From positions 6,957,001 to 7,021,000 of the forward strand of contig NC_135793.1 in the NCBI RefSeq assembly GCF_051106095.1: a stretch of 64,000 bases of DNA. Reading direction: 5' to 3'. The translations under genes and the position numbers were made by a program. Shown piece after piece: positions 59,464 to 64,000 of the stretch. The first letter of the stretch is position 1. Each line of letters opens with the position of its first letter. Source of the stretch: Pogona vitticeps. Taxonomy: Eukaryota; Chordata; Lepidosauria; Squamata; Agamidae. The notes beneath the pieces were generated by a model, which was not told the origin of the DNA, searched no databases, and was given only the letters and a program-made list of their open reading frames with translations.

Positions 59464-59685
59464 TGTGATGTCAAGTCAATTCTGACCTATGGCTACCCTA
59501 TTCAGAGTTTTCCAGGTAGAGAATACACAGAAGTGATTTCCCATTTCCTTCTTCTCAGGCGCCCTAGATCTGTGGAGCTTGCCCAAGGCTACCCAGGCTG
59601 GCTTTTCTCCCTGGAGGCCAGTGGGGATTCGAACTCACAACCGCTGTCTTCACAGCCAGAAACCTAAACCGCTGAGTTATCCAGT
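59464..59685 (-). mobile_element. tRNA-derived SINE with BovB-like tail, antisense
   Basis: GTGATGTCAAGTCAATTCTG at the tail side; GCTTGCCCAAGGCTACCCAG in the body; the complement of the tRNA-like head at the end (GGATTCGAACTCACAACC, CCGCTGAGTTATCCAG). Preceded by a TTC/ATC-repeat. Confidence 0.82.
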
Positions 59686-59710
59686 CAACAACAACAACAA
59701 TAATAATAAC

Positions 59711-59775
59711 CTCCATCATCTTAGAAATGCAAAGCTGGAAGGGACTCTATGGATCATCACATATTGCACAGCTCC
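59711..59775 (-). mobile_element. SINE 3' fragment
   Basis: CATCATCTTAGAAATGCAAA then GCTGGAAGGGACTCTATGG, the 3' block of the 50431 family. Confidence 0.55.
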
Positions 59776-59811
59776 ACAGCCACACAGATTGCACTGAGGA
59801 TTAATAATAAT

Positions 59812-59980
59812 TGTGTATCATGAAGTCAGTATTAACTCATGCTGTTCCTTCCTGGTTTTTTAGATATAAAATATCAGGAATGGCTACCAGTTCCTCCTCC
59901 TTGAGGTGTTTATGCAGCTTGCCCAAGGCTGCACAGGGTGGATTTTTTTTCTGCTCAAAAGGCATAAACCAGCTGGATCA
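59812..59980 (-). mobile_element. Degraded SINE with BovB-like tail
   Basis: ATGAAGTCAGTATTAACTCA, CAGCTTGCCCAAGGCTGCAC and GGCATAAACCAGCTGG are weak matches to the family at 59464 just upstream. Older copy. Confidence 0.5.
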
Positions 59981-59985
59981 GTCCC

Positions 59986-61165
59986 CAAACTATATTTAAT
60001 TGCCACAATTTATTCCTCTCATTACCGTACCTTTAGAAAACAAGCATGCTTTGAAAATATGATTTCTGCAGATATATTCTGCGATAAGCAACAGTCCTTT
60101 CTCAGAGAACCACCATGGTAAAGCATGCTGACGTATCTCCTGAGGAAAATTAGCACACCTCTTCAGAAGTGCCTTCAGCATTTTTTTCCCCAGCGACTCT
60201 TTCCAGATCAACCAGAACACAAACTCAGGGTAGAAAAGGATCTTCGCTTTAATGAAAAGCCAATTATTATAAATTAGAAAACCTCAAAGTGGGTGAGCAT
60301 TACTGCTGACTTAAACGCGGAATTATGCAGATGTTGATCCCTTTCTTCACCAAAGCATCCTGATTTATGGAACAACTGGTCCTATCTGCCCCCAAACTTT
60401 CCTGACCCTTCGGCGCTCAGCTATGATCCTTATTTTTTTTTTCTAGAAGGGAGATGGGTTTCCCCAGCAATAATGCAGTGTTTATGAGCAATCCCTATTG
60501 TAATCAACACTATTGTAGTTTGGGGTTACTTGGTTCTTGAATGATCCATTAAACCCCGTTGGCTCTACAAAAGACCTCTTCCTAACAGAGATAAAAACAG
60601 TCTCAAGTGGTTTCTTATGCAGATCCCTGACAGTGTGACTACGAGCACCATCATGCTGTGTGGCTTCATTTCAAAAGATGTCATGATGTTACATCTTGGG
60701 ACACTGAAAAACTGCCCTAGGTTGGAGAGGACGGTGCTAAGCTAGACCAAGGCAACATACGTGATCCTCCCCATTCCTTTGGTAGCATTTTCTAAGAGAT
60801 CGCTGTGTCAATACTTCTCAGCAGAACAACAGAGTCTTATCAGCAAAATTAATGAGGAAAAACAAAGGGCAGAGGGGAAAGGGGCAAAATATTATGGCCT
60901 CTTCAATATTTTGCATTCTTCCTCCCCACTACTTTTCATTTTCCTCTTTAATGTTGCCAACATGCCGAGAAGGGTAAACATTAGCTATATCTCTGGAAAG
61001 AGAATCTCCTGGCAACTTTCAATGTAAAGCACTGCCTTTAGCACGAGCTTTTGTGAACCACAACCCACTCTCTCAATATTTGGGCTTCTAGACTACAACA
61101 ATATAGCTACAGATATATGTGTGGATTGCACTTGTTAGGAAGTCTGTGCATATTGATCATAAACA
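59986..61165. other. POF1B intron, no recognised feature
   Basis: No convincing exon or repeat. A minus-strand frame at 59996-60220 is not recognised as any protein. Confidence 0.4.
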
Positions 61166-61167
61166 TG

Positions 61168-61378
61168 TGTCGTCAAGTCAATTTTAACTTCATGCGACAG
61201 GGTTTTCCAGGTAGAGAATACTCAGAGGTGCTTTACCCTTCCCTTCCTCTAGGGGGAGCCCTGGGGCTGTTGTGCAGCTGGCCCAAGGCTACCCAGGCTG
61301 GCTCTTCTCCCAGGAAGTACTAGTGGGGAATCAAGCTCCCAACCTCTGGCTCCACAGCCAGAAACCTAACCGCTAAGA
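61168..61378 (-). mobile_element. tRNA-derived SINE with BovB-like tail, antisense
   Basis: TGTCGTCAAGTCAATTTTAA, GTAGAGAATACTCAGAGGTG, GCCCAAGGCTACCCAGGC and the head complement (CAAGCTCCCAACCTCTGGC, ..CCTAACCGCTAAGAG). Confidence 0.8.
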
Positions 61379-61387
61379 GTATATCAA

Positions 61388-61545
61388 AAAGCTTTGATGT
61401 CGGATGTAGTGGACTTGTCCACGAAAGCTCACATTAAAAATATAAAAGCTAGTCTTTAAGCTACTACCGTGTTTTGGGGTTTTTTAAAAAATTATTTTGT
61501 TTTCACCTGTAATTCTTGCACAGACAAGCACAGCTACCCCTTCTA
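61388..61545 (+). mobile_element. Dispersed repeat of uncertain class
   Basis: AGTGGACTTGTCCACGAAAG, TAAAAGCTAGTCTTTAAGC and ..GACAAGCACAGCTACCCC. Same family as the split copy at 37822-38087, in the opposite orientation. Confidence 0.55.
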
Positions 61546-62316
61546 CATGAAAAAAACGGTGTCCCTTCTCTAACATACATACAAACTAGAGCCTGCTATA
61601 CATTGTAGTAGCTTGGTAAAAGTTCCACAACACATCCTGCCATAGATAACGGCAATTGCGTTACCGTTTGTACTTTGAAGAATGATGAGTAATAAATACT
61701 TTAAAATAGCTGCAAAAACTTCTGGGCATCCCCTTGCACACGAGGCTTTAATATTGTATCCGGTGCCTCTGAGGTGACGGATTACACTTAATGAAACCGC
61801 CTGTTAAAACAAATGGGTTGGCATTAAAGGCGCCACACAACTCTTTACTCTTTTTCCAGAGAAGGATCATTTGTATTCTTCAGGCAAACCATAATCGTAA
61901 ACGTGCCCAAACAGGACTCCGCGCAGACACGGGGCCTGGGAAATGCACAGCTCATGCTTCTAAGCTTCTCAGCTTAGGTGGAGGAAACTAAGCAGCAAAA
62001 AAATTACTGAACTGGTGTGTTACCAGCCCGCAAACTAGTTTTGGGCATGGAGAATGAAAGCAGGCATTTAAGTGGCATCAGGGCTTAATCTTGAGAGATT
62101 AAATCAGGACAGCTTTCCAAATCCTACACAGAGTATGATTACTCTGGATACTTCAAAGCCTTGCGAGAGGTTCGCTGAACTAGGATGATAGTTTGTAGAA
62201 GCAAGAGGGACAAAATCTGACACTTTGTTTTCCTGCCATGCAGACAGACAGACATAAATATGAATTATGGGAGAGCTCAGCGAAACCGACCTAAACCAGA
62301 TGTGAGGAGAGTGTTG
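61546..62316. other. POF1B intron, no recognised feature
   Basis: Nothing recognised. Confidence 0.4.
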
Positions 62317-62570
62317 TTATCTGCTGTCAAGACGCCTCCGATTTATGGCAGCGCTCTGAATGAGCAATCTACAAAATGCCCTGTCCTCAATTGCCCTGTC
62401 CAGCTCTTGTAAACTCAAGCCTGTGGCTTCCTTTAGCCAGTCAATCCATCTCGTATTTGGTCTTCCTCTTTTCCTGCTGCCCTCTACTCTGCCTAGCATG
62501 ATTGTCTTTCCCAGAGAATCCAGCCTTCTCGTGATGTGCCCAAAGCAGGACAGCCTCTGTTTCATCATGT
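62317..62570 (-). mobile_element. RTE/BovB-like LINE, ORF2 C-terminal fragment
   Basis: The minus strand encodes MMKQRLSCFGHITRRLDSLG then KTIMLGRVEGSRKRGRPNTR and WIDWLKEATG, the conserved FGH..R.DSLEKT.MLG..EG.R.RGR....W C-terminal signature of BovB/RTE ORF2. The frame is open for 83 codons, so this copy is less decayed than the one at 25530. It differs clearly from the 37125 piece. Confidence 0.82.
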
Positions 62571-62593
62571 CTGCCTCCAGAGACGGGGTAAGG

Positions 62594-62928
62594 TAAAGTT
62601 TTCCCTTGACATTTTTAGTCCAGTCGTGTCTGACTCTGAGGGGCAGTGCTCATCTCATTTTTCAAGCCGTAGAGCTAGCACTTGTCCGAAGACAGTTTCC
62701 GTTGTCATGCGGCCAGCGTGACTAAGAAATGCCATTTTACCTTCCCACCGAGGTGGTACCTATTTATCTACTCGCATTTACTGTACATGCTTTCGAGCTG
62801 CTAGGTTGGCGGGGAGCTGGGACAAAGTGACAGGAACTCACTCCGTCGCATGGATTCGATCTTACGACTGCTGGTCTTCTGACCCTGCAGCACAGGCTTC
62901 TGCGGTTTAGCCCGCAGTGCCACCATGT
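62594..62928 (-). mobile_element. Sauria-type SINE, full length, antisense
   Basis: AGGTAAAGTTTTCCCTTGAC, TAGTCCAGTCGTGTCTGACT (BovB-like tail), TTACCTTCCCACCGAGGTGG, CTGCTAGGTTGGCGGG, and the complement of a tRNA-like head (GGATTCGATCTTACGACTGC, ..GGTTTAGCCCGCAGTGCCACC). Diagnostic of squamates. It directly abuts an RTE fragment of the LINE group thought to mobilise it. Confidence 0.85.
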
Positions 62929-63051
62929 CTATTTATCCAGATCTGCTCCCTCCATGTCTTAAACAAGGGGAGGTGGCTATTTCTTTATTTTCACATCTTT
63001 GTTGATCACATTCATACCCTTTCTTTCCCCCACTGATCATAATGTTGTGTA

Positions 63052-63557
63052 CAGTAGGACCCCTGTAACCTCTGAGGAGCTGTTCCAAGGCGGAGGCTGA
63101 AAAACACGAATGACAGCGGTGCCTCGGTTTACGAATTTAATGCGTTCTTTAGGACATTTCATATTGCAAAAAATTCGTAAACTGAAACGTGATTTTCCCA
63201 TAGGAACACTTGCACAGGGGCGGCACTATAAACCTCCCAGGCGCAATGCATCCTGGGGAAACTTGCTTTGTATTGTGGAAAAAAAATGTAAACTGAGGCA
63301 TTATTTTCAATGGATTTTCCTTCGTAAATCGAAAATTACGTTAACTGAGATGTTCATAAATCGAGGTACACCTGTATAGCAAACACTATTTCAATACGCA
63401 ACGCTATGCACAGCAGAGTCACTGGCTCCCTCTAGTGGCTCATTCAGATAAATTCATCTTTAGAAATATATATTTCTAGGAGTTTATTTTTAATATTTTC
63501 AGACCACGGAAAACTGAATCAGCGGATACTGATCCCGTGGATAATGAGGTCCTACTA
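63052..63557. mobile_element. Family D MITE with a family C MITE inside
   Basis: CAGTAGGACCCCTGTAACCT at the left, TAGAAATATATATTTCTAGG and ..CGTGGATAATGAGGTCCTACT at the right, TA-flanked. A different Tigger-like element occupies 63114-63374. Confidence 0.75.
63114..63374. mobile_element. Tigger-like MITE, family C, nested
   Basis: CAGCGGTGCCTCGGTTTACG to ..ATAAATCGAGGTACACCTG, followed by TA. It has internal GTAAACTGA and GTTAACTGAG words and no transposase. Related to, but distinct from, family B. Confidence 0.78.
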
Positions 63558-64000
63558 TACTTGGCTCTTCTACTCCCTCTTTAAAAAAAACAAATAAGGT
63601 TAGGCTGAGAGAGTGTGATCAACCGAAAGTTACCAGGACATTTTGTGGCTATTAACTTAGATCTCCAAAATCCCATTATTTATGTGCCACCGTTTACCGG
63701 ACAGGAGACCCGAAATGGTTCAAGAGGTCCAAGCCGGCTTCGTATCACGGAAGCTGAAAAGGAATGGTCTCCAGTTCTTTCCCCCTGCTTAAAGATTTTC
63801 CAGCCCTTCCAGTCCGACAGCGTCTCAGGTTCATGTCATTGTCCTTTACATTTAAGTTCTGAATTCCTGCCATGATCGGGCTGAAACTTACCACCCATCA
63901 AAAGTCAAGCATTGCACGCTATACATGGCGTTCTTGAAATGTCCGAAAAACCAGTTTGTTCCGATGGCACGCAGGTGCTTCCCCCACTGCAAAAATGGGC
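63558..64000. other. Right edge of the window, possible unassigned minus-strand exon only
   Basis: Minus strand 63986-63892 is bracketed by a TTTTTGCAG acceptor and a GTAAGT donor and is open in one frame (WGKHLRAIGTNWFFGHFK..). It does not match POF1B as I know it, and may be chance or part of a repeat. No call is made. Confidence 0.3.

Noticed and set aside
59386-59797. Open frames of 72-93 codons
   Set aside because: They translate SINE sequence and its repeat tail.

Overview
This is a vertebrate nuclear DNA window, most likely from a squamate reptile (lizard or snake). Evidence for squamate origin: a Sauria-type tRNA SINE with a BovB-like tail, BovB/RTE LINE fragments, L2- and CR1-type LINE 3' ends with tetranucleotide tails, and many Tigger-like and hAT miniature DNA transposons. 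The species cannot be resolved from sequence alone.

Two conserved protein-coding genes are arranged tail to tail. (1) ZNF711, a ZFX/ZFY-family zinc-finger transcription factor, lies on the + strand. Its CpG-island promoter is at about 1-1330. It has eight coding exons between 4873 and 31555 and a 3' UTR ending near 33187. The assembled reading frame is 807 codons, or 761 without a 46-codon cassette exon. It has an acidic N-terminal half, a basic nuclear-localisation stretch and 12 C2H2 fingers, all 12 encoded by the last exon. (2) The 3' part of POF1B, a coiled-coil actin/junction-associated protein, lies on the - strand. I find thirteen exons between 58051 and 41198 that join in frame (about 486 codons). 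Its N-terminal exons and promoter lie beyond the right edge. The same order and orientation, ZNF711 then POF1B, is known at human Xq21.1.

Layout: 1-1330 CpG island and promoter; 1330-4850 5' UTR intron(s) with a long pyrimidine tract; 4850-31555 ZNF711 coding exons and introns; 31556-33190 ZNF711 3' UTR; 33190-41190 intergenic and probable POF1B 3' UTR, rich in MITEs; 41198-58051 POF1B exons; 58052-64000 a POF1B intron full of SINEs and LINEs. Tigger-like MITEs are absent from the first 23.7 kb and abundant after it. Several are nested, two of them at what looks like the same TA of their host element.

I found no prokaryote-style system, no CRISPR array, no recognisable LTR or viral fossil and no free-standing RNA gene. 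The most unusual items are transposon structures (a MITE carrying a 21-bp YY1-core minisatellite, a MITE with GC-rich cargo, a MITE ending at a splice donor, a foldback element hosting a hAT element, and a BovB piece resembling ruminant BovB), the fully symmetric exon architecture of ZNF711, and a C-terminal POF1B exon longer than I recall from mammals.
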